From positions 1 through 13,757 of the forward strand of contig CAOKHR010000032.1 in NCBI GenBank assembly GCA_948468325.1: a stretch of 13,757 nucleotides of DNA, read 5' to 3'. A program made the position numbers and the translations under genes. Source of the DNA: an uncultured Lachnospiraceae bacterium (GTDB lineage Bacteria; Bacillota; Clostridia; Lachnospirales; Lachnospiraceae). A model generated the notes under the pieces. It did not search any database and was not told where the DNA came from. It worked only from the letters and a program-made list of their open reading frames with translations. This document shows positions 6,628-13,757 of this stretch, piece after piece (position 1 is the stretch's first letter; each line of letters opens with the position of its first letter).

Positions 6628-7221
6628 ATGAAGAAAATTATTTTTGCCACTGGAAATCAGGACAAGATGCGGGAAATCAGGGAGATTTTAAAAGACCTGG
6701 ATGCCAATATCGTATCTTTGAAAGAAGAAGGAATCCAACTGGATGTGGAAGAGAACGGCATGACATTTGAAGATAATGCTGTTATTAAGGCCAAAGCGGC
6801 GGCAAAGATGACAGATGCAATTGTTCTGGCAGATGATTCGGGACTTGAGATTGATTATCTGAATAAAGAGCCGGGAGTATATTCTGCGCGTTATCTGGGA
6901 GAAGATACTTCTTATGATGTCAAAAACCAGGCATTGCTTGACAGGCTTTCGGGAGTGCCGAAAGAAAGCCGTACAGCCCGGTTTGTATGCGCGGTTGCAG
7001 CAGTTTTTCCGGATGGGGAAGTTATTGTAAAACGGGGAACGATTGAAGGGTATATCGGAGAAAATCCGGAAGGTGAAAACGGATTCGGGTATGATCCGAT
7101 TTTTTATGTCGAAAATTATAATTGTTCCACAGCCGCACTTTCCAGAGAACAGAAAAATGCGATCAGTCACAGGGGGAATGCATTAAGAGCCATGAAAGCA
7201 GAACTGGAAAAAAGAATATAG
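6628..7221 (+). CDS. rdgB: RdgB/HAM1 non-canonical purine NTP pyrophosphatase (XTP/dITP diphosphatase)
   Basis: Hydrolyses dITP, XTP and ITP to the monophosphate plus pyrophosphate, keeping deaminated purines out of nucleic acids. The 197-aa product shows all family signatures: FATGNQDKMREI (6-17), ADDSGLEIDYL (68-78) with the metal-binding acidic residues, GENGFGYDPIFY (149-160) and ISHRGNALR (179-187). I prefer ATG 6628 over the in-frame ATG 6622, because AAAGGAG (6615-6621) then has 6-nt spacing and the protein opens with the usual MKKIIFATGN. It is followed after 10 nt by the phosphoesterase gene; the same pairing occurs in Bacillus (ysnA-ysnB). Placement behind the amidase-like gene suggests read-through from the upstream operon. 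Confidence 0.96.
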   Translation: MKKIIFATGNQDKMREIREILKDLDANIVSLKEEGIQLDVEENGMTFEDNAVIKAKAAAKMTDAIVLADDSGLEIDYLNKEPGVYSARYLGEDTSYDVKNQALLDRLSGVPKESRTARFVCAVAAVFPDGEVIVKRGTIEGYIGENPEGENGFGYDPIFYVENYNCSTAALSREQKNAISHRGNALRAMKAELEKRI

Positions 7222-7231
7222 GGGTATGAGG

Positions 7232-7714
7232 ATGAAAGTTTTAGTTATCAGTGACACGCATGGAAAACATGAGAATCTGGAAAAAGTACTGGGTTTAGAG
7301 CAGCCGGTGGATCTGGCCGTTCACTTAGGGGATGCTGAGGGCTGCGAAAATTATATTGAACAAATGGTGGGCTGTCCGCTTTTTATTGTGTCGGGAAACA
7401 GTGATTTTTTTTCGGCATTGGAACAGGAACAGGAGTGTGAGATTGGAAAGTACAAAGTTTTGATTACGCATGGACATTATTATTATGTCAATGCAGGCGT
7501 TGAATGTATTAAGCGGGAAGCAATAAGCAGGGGATGCGATGTCGTGATGTTCGGACATACACATCGTCCGCTGATTGATTACGGAAAGAATATCATAGCA
7601 ATTAATCCGGGCAGTCTTTCTTATCCAAGGCAGGAAGGAAGAAAACCATCCTATATTATAATGGAAATAGATGAAGGCGGGGAAGCAGATTTTCAAATCC
7701 GCTATGTGGAATAA
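7232..7714 (+). CDS. ysnB: YfcE/YsnB-family metallophosphoesterase
   Basis: A compact 160-aa calcineurin-like phosphoesterase with every metal-site motif in order: SDTHG (Asp8, His10), HLGDAEG (Asp34), SGNSD (Asn56), ITHGHYY (His80/His82) and MFGHTHRP (His109, His111). E. coli YfcE is a Mn-dependent phosphodiesterase on artificial substrates; the natural substrate of this family is not settled. ATG 7232 is chosen because AGGGG at 7220-7224 lies 7 nt upstream, whereas ATG 7226 would leave almost no spacing. It is probably the last gene of the run that begins at 2186. No terminator hairpin with a T run is visible after its stop. Confidence 0.94.
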   Translation: MKVLVISDTHGKHENLEKVLGLEQPVDLAVHLGDAEGCENYIEQMVGCPLFIVSGNSDFFSALEQEQECEIGKYKVLITHGHYYYVNAGVECIKREAISRGCDVVMFGHTHRPLIDYGKNIIAINPGSLSYPRQEGRKPSYIIMEIDEGGEADFQIRYVE

Positions 7715-7754
7715 CAGTAAATCTGAAAAAACTATAAAATAACTCTAAATTCAC

Positions 7755-7782
7755 TTCTGCAGAAAAAAAATTGTGTTAAAAT
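7755..7782 (+). promoter_or_regulatory. Possible promoter for the RND gene
   Basis: TAAAAT at 7777-7782 is a reasonable -10 box. The best -35 candidate is TTCTGC at 7755-7760 with a 16-nt spacer, which is weak. The predicted start near 7789 would place the double-hairpin repeat (7799-7843) at the very 5' end of the leader, about 95 nt long in all. The surrounding A/T runs make a chance match possible. Confidence 0.3.
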
Positions 7783-7843
7783 ACATACGTTATGAGACCA
7801 CTCCGCAGGAGTGTGTCATATTGGGATGCCCTTTAGGGTATAC
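7782..7843 (+). repeat. Double-hairpin repeat, copy A (RND leader)
   Basis: Hairpin 1 is CACTCC-GCA-GGAGTG (7799-7813). Hairpin 2 is ATGCCC-TTTA-GGGTAT (7826-7841) with a G-T wobble. The 32 nt from 7812 to 7843 are identical to 12326-12357 in copy B. Only the first stem differs: CACTCC/GGAGTG here against CATCCC/GGGATG there, so both arms changed together and pairing was kept. The element ends 41 nt before the RND start codon. It could be a structured RNA leader or a mobile hairpin repeat. Confidence 0.8.
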
Positions 7844-7884
7844 GTTTTTGCTGAAAACAACACAATTTTATGACGGAGGATATG

Positions 7885-10800
7885 ATGATAAAGTACAGTG
7901 TAAAAAAGCCATTTACTGTTTTAGTTGCGGTAATTATTGTACTGGTGGTTGGTTTTGTTTCCCTTACGGGAATGAAAACAGACCTGCTCCCTGAGATGAG
8001 CATGCCTTACATGCTGGTGATTACGACTTATCCCGGAGCCAGTCCTGAAAAAGTGGAAGAAAATGTGACAAAGCCAATGGAGGGTACGCTTGGGACGATT
8101 AACGGCGTGGAAAACGTAACAAGCAACAGTGCAGAAAATTACAGTATGGTAATGCTGGAATTTGCGGAAGATACCAATATGGATTCTGCAATGGTTAAAG
8201 TTTCATCAGCAGTAAACCAGATTGAATCTGTGCTGCCGGATACCTGCGGTACGCCCAATATTATGGAAATCGGCATGGATATGATGGCGACCATGTATGC
8301 AAGCGTAAGCTATGACGGCAAAGACATTTACGAATTGTCGGATTTTGCTGAAAATACGGTAGTTCCGTATTTTGAACGTCAGAAAGGTGTTGCAAGCGTA
8401 TCGGATTTGGGAATTGTGGAAAAGACGATCGAGGTGCGTCTGAATCAGGAGAAAATTGATAAAATAAATGATGAAATTCTGCTGCTGACAAATGACAAAC
8501 TGGCCGATGCCAAAACAGAACTTTCGGATGCAGAAAGCTCTCTGGCTGATGCCAGAACCCAGATTAACAAACAGGAGCAGGAGCTTTCCAATCAGCAGAG
8601 CACGGTGACATCAGAGCTTGCGGATGCAACATTGCAGTTAAATGAAGCGATTGCGTCAAGAGCTGCCTATGAATCGCAGCTGAACAGTTTAAAAGCAAGC
8701 AAAAGCGCACTGGAAGGAGAACAGAAAGCCTACAAAAAAAATAAAGTTGAGAGCACATATAACAGCTTAAACGAGATGTTTGCCCAGATGAAAGCAGCGG
8801 CAGAGGCTATGCAGGCACAGCTTGGTGAACTCAGTCCTCTCGATGCGTCTTTGATGCCGTCAAATGTAAAAGATGCAATCGATAATCCGGATAAATTAAA
8901 ATATTTTAAAACTGCAGTAGAGACACTTTCTTCTATGCCGAATTCCCAGATAGATGCGGGTACGGCCAAACAGGCAAAAGCTCTTGATAAGAAAACGCTT
9001 TCGCAGCTGTATGATATTGTGAACGTCAGAATGCCCCAGATTGAGACAGAACTTGCAAATCTGGAAGTTGAGATAAAAGTAGCGGAAGAAGTGTTAAAAC
9101 AGGTAGACAGCCAGATGTCTGCGATAGATGACGCTTATAAGCAGGCAGAAGAAGGGAAAATTTCCGCAGCAGCGGGATTCGGGTCTGGCAGCGCGCAGAT
9201 TGCAGCAGCCAAAACCGCTATGGAAGACGCGCAGAAAGAGCTGGAAGATGCCAATAAAACATATCAGGATTCCGTAGCGGAAGCCAGAAAAAATGCCAAT
9301 ATTGACCAGATGCTTACGTTAGATACATTGTCCGGTATGATTTACGCACAGAATTTTTCCATGCCGGCCGGTTACGTGGATGATAAAGATGACAAACAGT
9401 GGCTTTTAAAAGTAGGAGAAAATTATACATCGGCGGATGAGCTGGAAAAGATGGTTCTCTGCGAAATAGATGACATTGGAGATATTCATTTAAATGATGT
9501 TGCAGATGTTACAATAATTGACAATTCAGGCGAGTCCTATGCAAAAGTAAACGGAGATCCCGGCGTTATTCTTTCTGTATTTAAAGGAAGCACGGCGGGT
9601 ACCAGTGATGTATCCAAAGCATGTTTAAACGCAATAGAAGAGCTGCAGGAAGAATATGAAGGACTGAATATTACGCCGCTGGTAAATCAGGGCGAATATA
9701 TTTCCATGATTATTGAGAGTATCGTTTCCAGTATGATAATCGGAGCGCTGCTTGCAATTATCATTCTTGCGATTTTCCTCTTGGATGCACGCCCGACGCT
9801 GGTTGTTGCATTCAGTATTCCGTTTAGCGTGCTGACTGCAATTGTTATTATGTATTTTACCGGACTTTCGATTAACATGATGTCGCTGTCCGGATTGTCA
9901 CTGGCTGTCGGTATGCTGGTGGATAACTCAATTGTAGTAATAGAGAATATTTACCGGCTGAGGTACCGCGGACTGAATGCGCCCAGAGCCGCAGTGCAGG
10001 GTGCAAAACAGGTGGCCGGTGCAATTATTGCTTCAACACTTACAACAATCTGCGTATTTTTCCCGATGGTATTTACAACGGGTATGGTAAGAGATTTGAT
10101 GCTGCCGTTTGCACTTACGATTACATTTGCGCTGACAGCTTCACTGGCAGTGGCGCTGACAGTTGTTCCAACGATGGGCGCTGCCATGTTAAAGAAAGCG
10201 ACACCGAAATCGCATCGTATTTTTGACAAGGTTCAGGATATTTACGCCGTTATTCTAAAGTTCTGCCTGCGGTTTAAAATTCTGCCTCTTGGTATTTCCA
10301 TTGCGCTTCTGGTATTTTGTATTGCTGCCGTTTTGCGGATGGGAATCGTTTTGATACCGGATATGGGCAGCGAACAGATTTCGGTAACAGTAGTTATGCC
10401 GGAGGAAGACGACAAAGAAACAGCTTATCAAAAAGCAGATGAAGTGATGGAAGCTGTTTTAGAAATAGAAGGCATTGGCTATGTCGGTGTTATGGACGCC
10501 AGCAGCTCGGCAGGGTTAATCGGCGGTATGGGAGGCGGTTCAGAAGATAATTACGGAAGCTTTTCCTATTTTGTACTGCCGGAGGAAGATTACAGCAATA
10601 AAAATCAGGTAGAGACAATCTGTGATACGATAGAAGAAAAAACAAAAGATATAGACTGCGAAGTGACAGTATCCAACTCTATGATGGGAGAAATGGATGA
10701 AATGCTTGGCAGCGGCCTGCAGCTGGATATACATGGGTCTGATCTGGATACTTTAAAAACAATCAGCGAAGAAGTTATGGGAATGCTGGAGAATGTGGAA

Positions 10801-11886
10801 GGATTTGCCAATATCAGCAATGGTCAGGAAGAAGCGGATGAAGAGATTCATTTAAATATAGATAAGGATGCGTCTATGCGTCTGGGACTGACGGGCGCAC
10901 AGATATATACAGAAATTTCCGACCGTCTGACGACGGACAAAACAGCAGTGACGATGACGGTAGACGATACGGATATGGATGTTCAGATTATCAATGAGAC
11001 GAATCTGCTGACAAAAGAAAATCTGATGGATATGGAATTTGAGACGCAGACGCAGGATGAAGACGGCAAAACGGTTACGGAAATACATAAGTTAAGTGAG
11101 TTTGCCACGTTAGATTACGGCAGCAGTGTTGCGGGTATCAGCCGTGCCAACGGAGAGAGGCAGATGAGTGTTACAGCAGAAACGGAGGCGGGATACAATA
11201 CAACGCTTCTGTCCAGAGAAGTAGAGGATCTGCTGCAGGATTATGAAATACCGGATGGATACAGCATTGAATTCGGCGGTGAGACTTCCAATACAACAGA
11301 TATGATAAATCAGATGGGAAAACTGCTTCTTTTGGGATTTTTGCTGATTTATCTTGTAATGGTAGCGCAGTTCCAGAGCCTTTTGTCTCCGTTTATCGTA
11401 ATCTTTACCGTGCCGCTGGCATTTACGGGGGGACTGCTTGCCATGCTTTTCACCGGAGAGCAGATGTCTTTGATTACGCTGATGGGATTTTTGGTTCTAA
11501 TGGGAACAGTTGTAAATAACGGTATTGTTTTTGTAGATTATACGAATCAGCTTCGAGTCGGGGGAATGACAAGGCATGATGCGCTGGTGGCTACCGGAAA
11601 GACGCGTATGCGGCCGATTTTAATGACGGCGTTTACGACGATTCTTGCAATGCTTGCCATGATATTCAGTACGAATACAGCCAGTGAACTGGGAAGGGGA
11701 ATGGCAATTGTTGTAGCCGGAGGACTGTTTTATGCAACGTTTATGACGATGTTTATTGTGCCGGTTATGTATGATATTTTTTATCGCAAAGAAGTAAAAG
11801 TGGTAGATGTAGGCGATGATTCTATGGATGACGCGCCGGATGATGCGGCAGAGTTTATTGAGCAGTTAAACAATGACCAGCTTTAA
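7885..11886 (+). CDS. RND-family efflux permease with long coiled-coil insertion
   Basis: A proton-driven exporter of the AcrB/SwrC superfamily, 1333 aa. Of the in-frame ATGs at 7870, 7882 and 7885 I choose 7885, which follows GGAGGA (7875-7880) with usable spacing. Residues 10-27 are TM1. TM2-TM7 start near 609 and include GMLVDNSIVVIENIYR with the proton-relay Asp680. The second half shows its own porter domain, then TM8-TM12 with TVVNNGIVFVDYTNQLR (Asn1211, Asn1212, Asp1218) and the motif RMRPILMTAFTTILAM. Between residues about 200 and 473 the first porter domain is interrupted by two long heptad-like Ala/Glu/Gln/Lys helices, absent from the AcrB plan of about 1050 aa. Mycobacterial MmpL4/5 have an analogous coiled coil. 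The tail is acidic (DDSMDDAPDDAAEF). No adaptor or outer-membrane channel gene is nearby, as expected for a monoderm. The substrate cannot be read from the sequence. Confidence 0.93.
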   Translation: MIKYSVKKPFTVLVAVIIVLVVGFVSLTGMKTDLLPEMSMPYMLVITTYPGASPEKVEENVTKPMEGTLGTINGVENVTSNSAENYSMVMLEFAEDTNMDSAMVKVSSAVNQIESVLPDTCGTPNIMEIGMDMMATMYASVSYDGKDIYELSDFAENTVVPYFERQKGVASVSDLGIVEKTIEVRLNQEKIDKINDEILLLTNDKLADAKTELSDAESSLADARTQINKQEQELSNQQSTVTSELADATLQLNEAIASRAAYESQLNSLKASKSALEGEQKAYKKNKVESTYNSLNEMFAQMKAAAEAMQAQLGELSPLDASLMPSNVKDAIDNPDKLKYFKTAVETLSSMPNSQIDAGTAKQAKALDKKTLSQLYDIVNVRMPQIETELANLEVEIKVAEEVLKQVDSQMSAIDDAYKQAEEGKISAAAGFGSGSAQIAAAKTAMEDAQKELEDANKTYQDSVAEARKNANIDQMLTLDTLSGMIYAQNFSMPAGYVDDKDDKQWLLKVGENYTSADELEKMVLCEIDDIGDIHLNDVADVTIIDNSGESYAKVNGDPGVILSVFKGSTAGTSDVSKACLNAIEELQEEYEGLNITPLVNQGEYISMIIESIVSSMIIGALLAIIILAIFLLDARPTLVVAFSIPFSVLTAIVIMYFTGLSINMMSLSGLSLAVGMLVDNSIVVIENIYRLRYRGLNAPRAAVQGAKQVAGAIIASTLTTICVFFPMVFTTGMVRDLMLPFALTITFALTASLAVALTVVPTMGAAMLKKATPKSHRIFDKVQDIYAVILKFCLRFKILPLGISIALLVFCIAAVLRMGIVLIPDMGSEQISVTVVMPEEDDKETAYQKADEVMEAVLEIEGIGYVGVMDASSSAGLIGGMGGGSEDNYGSFSYFVLPEEDYSNKNQVETICDTIEEKTKDIDCEVTVSNSMMGEMDEMLGSGLQLDIHGSDLDTLKTISEEVMGMLENVEGFANISNGQEEADEEIHLNIDKDASMRLGLTGAQIYTEISDRLTTDKTAVTMTVDDTDMDVQIINETNLLTKENLMDMEFETQTQDEDGKTVTEIHKLSEFATLDYGSSVAGISRANGERQMSVTAETEAGYNTTLLSREVEDLLQDYEIPDGYSIEFGGETSNTTDMINQMGKLLLLGFLLIYLVMVAQFQSLLSPFIVIFTVPLAFTGGLLAMLFTGEQMSLITLMGFLVLMGTVVNNGIVFVDYTNQLRVGGMTRHDALVATGKTRMRPILMTAFTTILAMLAMIFSTNTASELGRGMAIVVAGGLFYATFMTMFIVPVMYDIFYRKEVKVVDVGDDSMDDAPDDAAEFIEQLNNDQL

Positions 11887-11906
11887 ATGCCTGTATTCAT
11901 GGAAAG

Positions 11907-11938
11907 GGGATAAAAATGGCAAAGTCCACTTTTATCCC
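11907..11938. terminator. Hairpin between convergent genes, possible bidirectional terminator
   Basis: GGGATAAAAATGG (11907-11919) pairs with CCACTTTTATCCC (11926-11938) around a 6-nt loop, with a single A-C mismatch in a 13-bp stem. It lies 21 nt after the RND stop and just beyond the stop of the minus-strand DUF3892 gene, the classic place for a shared terminator. There is no clean T run directly after the stem on either strand, so intrinsic termination is uncertain. Confidence 0.5.
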
Positions 11939-11946
11939 GGAAAAAT

Positions 11947-12252
11947 TTATTTCATGGATGTCTTTACAGTAGGAAGATGACTCAGGTTGTTGTCGTCAGT
12001 GCCATCGGGAATCGATTTCAAATATTCCGTGCCTTTCCGGTGCGCAATGCCGACGCCTGCAATTTCACCTGCCTTTGCAAGTGCAACGCCTTCTTCTTTA
12101 TCCACGATTCTGTTGTCAGAAAGCTGGTAACCGGTAATTTTTCCGCCCTGTTTTACAAGACCGGTGATTTCTTTGGCATTTGCAGAAGGCGTGGGTACAT
12201 CATCTAAGGTATTTATTGCAGATGAAATCCCCAAATTTTCTTTTGCGTCCAT
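11947..12252 (-). CDS. DUF3892 domain-containing protein
   Basis: The 101-aa product carries a DUF3892 domain over residues about 27-95: ITGLVKQGGKITGYQLSDNR, then IVDKEEGVALAKAGEIAGVG, ending with GTEYLKSIPDGTDDNNLSHLP. The first 25 residues are a polar, Pro/Ala/Ser-containing extension. There is no signal peptide or membrane helix. The function of DUF3892 is not established. The start is well supported: on the minus strand AAAGGAGG (12260-12267) precedes the ATG by 7 nt, and a perfect TATAAT lies at 12296-12301, though no good -35 box accompanies it. That -10 touches the edge of the tandem double-hairpin repeat. The gene converges on the RND gene and diverges from the SseB-family gene. Confidence 0.87.
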   Translation of the reverse strand: MDAKENLGISSAINTLDDVPTPSANAKEITGLVKQGGKITGYQLSDNRIVDKEEGVALAKAGEIAGVGIAHRKGTEYLKSIPDGTDDNNLSHLPTVKTSMK

Positions 12253-12295
12253 ATGAATTCCTCCTTTCGAGGATAGTTTATGGAGGACGAGGAAA

Positions 12296-12301
12296 ATTAT
12301 A
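12296..12301 (-). promoter_or_regulatory. -10 box candidate for the DUF3892 gene
   Basis: The minus strand reads TATAAT here, 44 nt upstream of the DUF3892 ATG, giving a leader of roughly 37 nt. The region where a -35 box belongs falls in the first hairpin of repeat copy B (CCCTAC at the 17-nt position) and does not resemble TTGACA. If used, the promoter would need an activator, or the repeat has displaced the original -35. Confidence 0.35.
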
Positions 12302-12352
12302 CATTAAGTGATCATCCCGTAGGGATGTGTCATATTGGGATGCCCTTTAGGG
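12298..12352 (+). repeat. Double-hairpin repeat, copy B (tandem unit 1)
   Basis: A 55-bp unit starting TATACATTAAGTGAT. Hairpin 1 is CATCCC-GTA-GGGATG (12313-12327). Hairpin 2 is ATGCCC-TTTA-GGGTAT (12340-12355). The terminal TATAC is shared with the first bases of the next unit. CATCCC could also pair with the second GGGATG at 12338-12343, but the altered stem of copy A cannot, so the local hairpin is the conserved structure. Confidence 0.85.
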
Positions 12353-12411
12353 TATACATTAAGTGATCATCCCGTAGGGATGTGTCATACTGGGATGTCC
12401 GCAGGGTATAC
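12353..12411 (+). repeat. Double-hairpin repeat, copy C (tandem unit 2, upstream of the SseB-family gene)
   Basis: Follows copy B at a 55-bp period. Hairpin 1 is identical (12368-12382). Hairpin 2 is ATGTCC-GCA-GGGTAT (12395-12409): a C-to-T change keeps a G-T pair and the TTTA loop is replaced by a GCA triloop. It ends 48 nt before the SseB-family start codon, close to the 41 nt seen for copy A before the RND gene. Confidence 0.85.
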
Positions 12412-12459
12412 ATCAGGAAAGAATGTCGCGATACAAATAAGAAAGGAAAGAAGTTTTAA

Positions 12460-13413
12460 ATGATGGATAACGAAACGAAAAAAACGGAGCAGCTGATACA
12501 GATTTATAAAGAAGATGCTGCAATGGAGAACTTACAGGCACTTGTGCATCAGATGAAAAAAACCGTATTTTTTGTGCCTGCAATGCTGCCGGACACACCG
12601 GAGGTGCAGGAGGCAAAACGTCAGGTAAAGGAAAACCCGGGACAGCAGATTAAGCTTCCAAAAGGAACGGCGCCGATGCCTGCGATTTTAAACAATCAAA
12701 AGGGAGACAAGTTTTTTCCGGTTTATTCAAGTCCGGGGCAGATTCCGAAAGAACCGAAATTTGATATACTGATGAATATGCCGTTTCCGGTCTGCTGTTC
12801 GATGGCTCTGGATGAACGGCTTGACACACTCGGACTGGCACTGAATCCGTTTACCGACAATCTGATGTTTCGAAAAGAGCTGCTGGAAGCAATTCAGAAG
12901 AATGAGCCGCTTCCGGAGGGCAAAAAACAGGTGAAACTGATGCCGCAGCAGTTTCAGATTATGATGCGCCAGAAAGCGGAATTCCATGATTTTCCGCTGC
13001 GGATTTTTAAAGAAGGCGCAGAATTTATACATTTACTCAGCGATGAGGGTGAAACTGTAGTCAATGAAGTATACAAAAATGCGCACCAGAAGCAGGAACT
13101 GTACCCATACGGGGAAAATGATTTTTCTGTTATGGCATTAAATATCAGTGACGATATGCTGTTAGTCAGAGTCGATGCGCCGGAGGTAAAAGACCTGGCG
13201 CAGTTGTGCTACCGCATTTATATTACGTTAAATCCAAAGAATGACAGGATTCGTTATTTTACGATTGAGCAGGGACGGAAAAAGAAGGAGCTTATTTTAG
13301 GCGGTGTAAGCGCAGAAGGAACGCATCTGGATTACGGTGAGGCTCCGGTAGAAGGAGCGGAACTGCAGAGGATTATCGACATTGTAAAACGGGAAAATGA
13401 GCAGATGAGTTAA
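12460..13413 (+). CDS. SseB-family protein
   Basis: A 317-aa soluble protein. Residues about 20-150 follow the SseB N-terminal domain plan: a helix with LQALVHQMKKTVFFVPAML, then GDKFFPVYSSPGQIP, a central strand-helix region, and LGLALNPFTDNLMFRKELLE near 124-143. The C-terminal half (about 165-300) is a second alpha/beta region with LLVRVDAPEVKDLAQLCYRI. E. coli SseB was named for enhanced serine sensitivity; the molecular role of the family is poorly known and some members are linked to secretion systems, so I do not assign one. Two adjacent ATGs (12460, 12463) are possible; AAAGGAAAG at 12442-12450 is a modest, rather distant ribosome binding site. The tandem hairpin repeat lies in its leader. 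Confidence 0.8.
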   Translation: MMDNETKKTEQLIQIYKEDAAMENLQALVHQMKKTVFFVPAMLPDTPEVQEAKRQVKENPGQQIKLPKGTAPMPAILNNQKGDKFFPVYSSPGQIPKEPKFDILMNMPFPVCCSMALDERLDTLGLALNPFTDNLMFRKELLEAIQKNEPLPEGKKQVKLMPQQFQIMMRQKAEFHDFPLRIFKEGAEFIHLLSDEGETVVNEVYKNAHQKQELYPYGENDFSVMALNISDDMLLVRVDAPEVKDLAQLCYRIYITLNPKNDRIRYFTIEQGRKKKELILGGVSAEGTHLDYGEAPVEGAELQRIIDIVKRENEQMS

Positions 13414-13757
13414 AGAGAAAAATAATAATAAAGCAGCGTTAGCGGTAAAATCAGCATGGGACAAACCGTTGTTATCTCAAGACCGTGAAATGAAAAAAAT
13501 ATATATATGATAAATGAGACAGAGATTATGCAGCAGACGGATAGACGAAGCAAACCGGGAAGATTGCAGTAAATCGGAACACGCAAAATATAATCACTAA
13601 GACGCATATCCACATGTCCCTCAAAGCTGTGTACTTCGGCTTTCTCAAATGCTCTCCTTGCCCCCCAGAATGGAATTTTACCATGCTTATATCAACAAAG
13701 AGGGGGGCAGGCTGTCCGAAAACCTGCAAAGCCAGACATGAGATTTTGATAGATGCA
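13414..13757. other. No supportable gene; GC-richer right-hand segment with inverted repeat
   Basis: From 13414 to about 13540 the DNA is AT-rich with no ribosome binding site or convincing hairpin. From about 13600 it becomes GC-richer. TGCCCCCC (13659-13666) and GGGGGGCA (13704-13711) form an 8-bp inverted repeat around a 37-nt spacer. A plus-strand frame is open from 13545 to the right edge and contains KCSPCPPEW and GAGCPKTCKA, faintly like a zinc-ribbon pattern, but its ATG at 13614 lacks a ribosome binding site. Minus-strand frames here are hydrophobic shadows. It may be the edge of a repeat or of a degraded gene continuing beyond the window. Confidence 0.35.

Noticed and set aside
11916..11972. 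Short frame starting MAKSTFIPEKF with an AGGGG upstream
   Set aside because: Only 18 codons, lies on the terminator hairpin and overlaps the 3' end of the minus-strand DUF3892 gene; the AGGGG is part of the stem.
12298..12411. Tandem repeats considered as a CRISPR array
   Set aside because: The units are directly adjacent with no unique spacers, and a solitary copy occurs elsewhere; there are no cas genes.
13410..13729. Minus-strand hydrophobic frames of 67 aa
   Set aside because: Two overlapping frames with no ribosome binding site or family match; hydrophobicity follows from antisense AT-rich sequence.

Overview
The window looks like a chromosomal segment of an anaerobic Gram-positive Clostridia species, most likely a Lachnospiraceae member. 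The evidence is the AT-rich coding style, GGAGG-type ribosome binding sites (one with a TTG start), an Rpn-type PD-(D/E)XK transposase remnant, a HAAS/DUF1700 protein, a stalk-domain papain-like protease with a lectin-like tail, and a monoderm RND exporter. Taxonomy is inferred from protein style, not from a database search.

Layout. 1-625: decayed Rpn-family transposase, cut by the left edge, with a frameshift, a nonsense codon and a scrambled middle. 695-1798: two co-directional genes, an unrecognised 214-aa soluble protein and a HAAS-domain two-helix membrane protein. 1864-2064: a 66-aa Ser/Asn/Lys/Ala tetrapeptide-repeat protein whose Shine-Dalgarno lies in an inverted repeat; it is followed by a strong intrinsic terminator (2120-2157). 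2186-7714: a tight co-directional run (gaps of 10-40 nt) of rhodanese-like protein, THUMP/YpsC-type RNA methyltransferase, exported papain-like protease, an Amidase_3 protein missing most of its catalytic residues, RdgB nucleotide pyrophosphatase and a YsnB/YfcE phosphoesterase. 7885-11886: a very large RND permease with a coiled-coil insertion of about 270 residues and no adaptor protein gene. 11947-12252 (minus): DUF3892 protein. 12460-13413: SseB-family protein. 13414-13757: no gene I can support.

The rdgB-ysnB pair and the methyltransferase are housekeeping functions (nucleotide pool cleaning, rRNA modification). The protease and amidase-like protein between them act outside the membrane. 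The RND pump probably exports a lipid or drug from a one-membrane cell.

The most interesting non-coding signal is a 54-55-bp double-hairpin repeat, present once upstream of the RND gene and twice in tandem upstream of the SseB gene. It keeps the same orientation and lies about 40-50 nt before each start codon. Its first stem changes by compensatory base pairs between copies, and four of the six hairpins have a G-N-A triloop. This suggests a structured cis-acting RNA or a mobile hairpin repeat. The other main candidates for new biology are the intact but catalytically defective amidase and the coiled-coil RND exporter.
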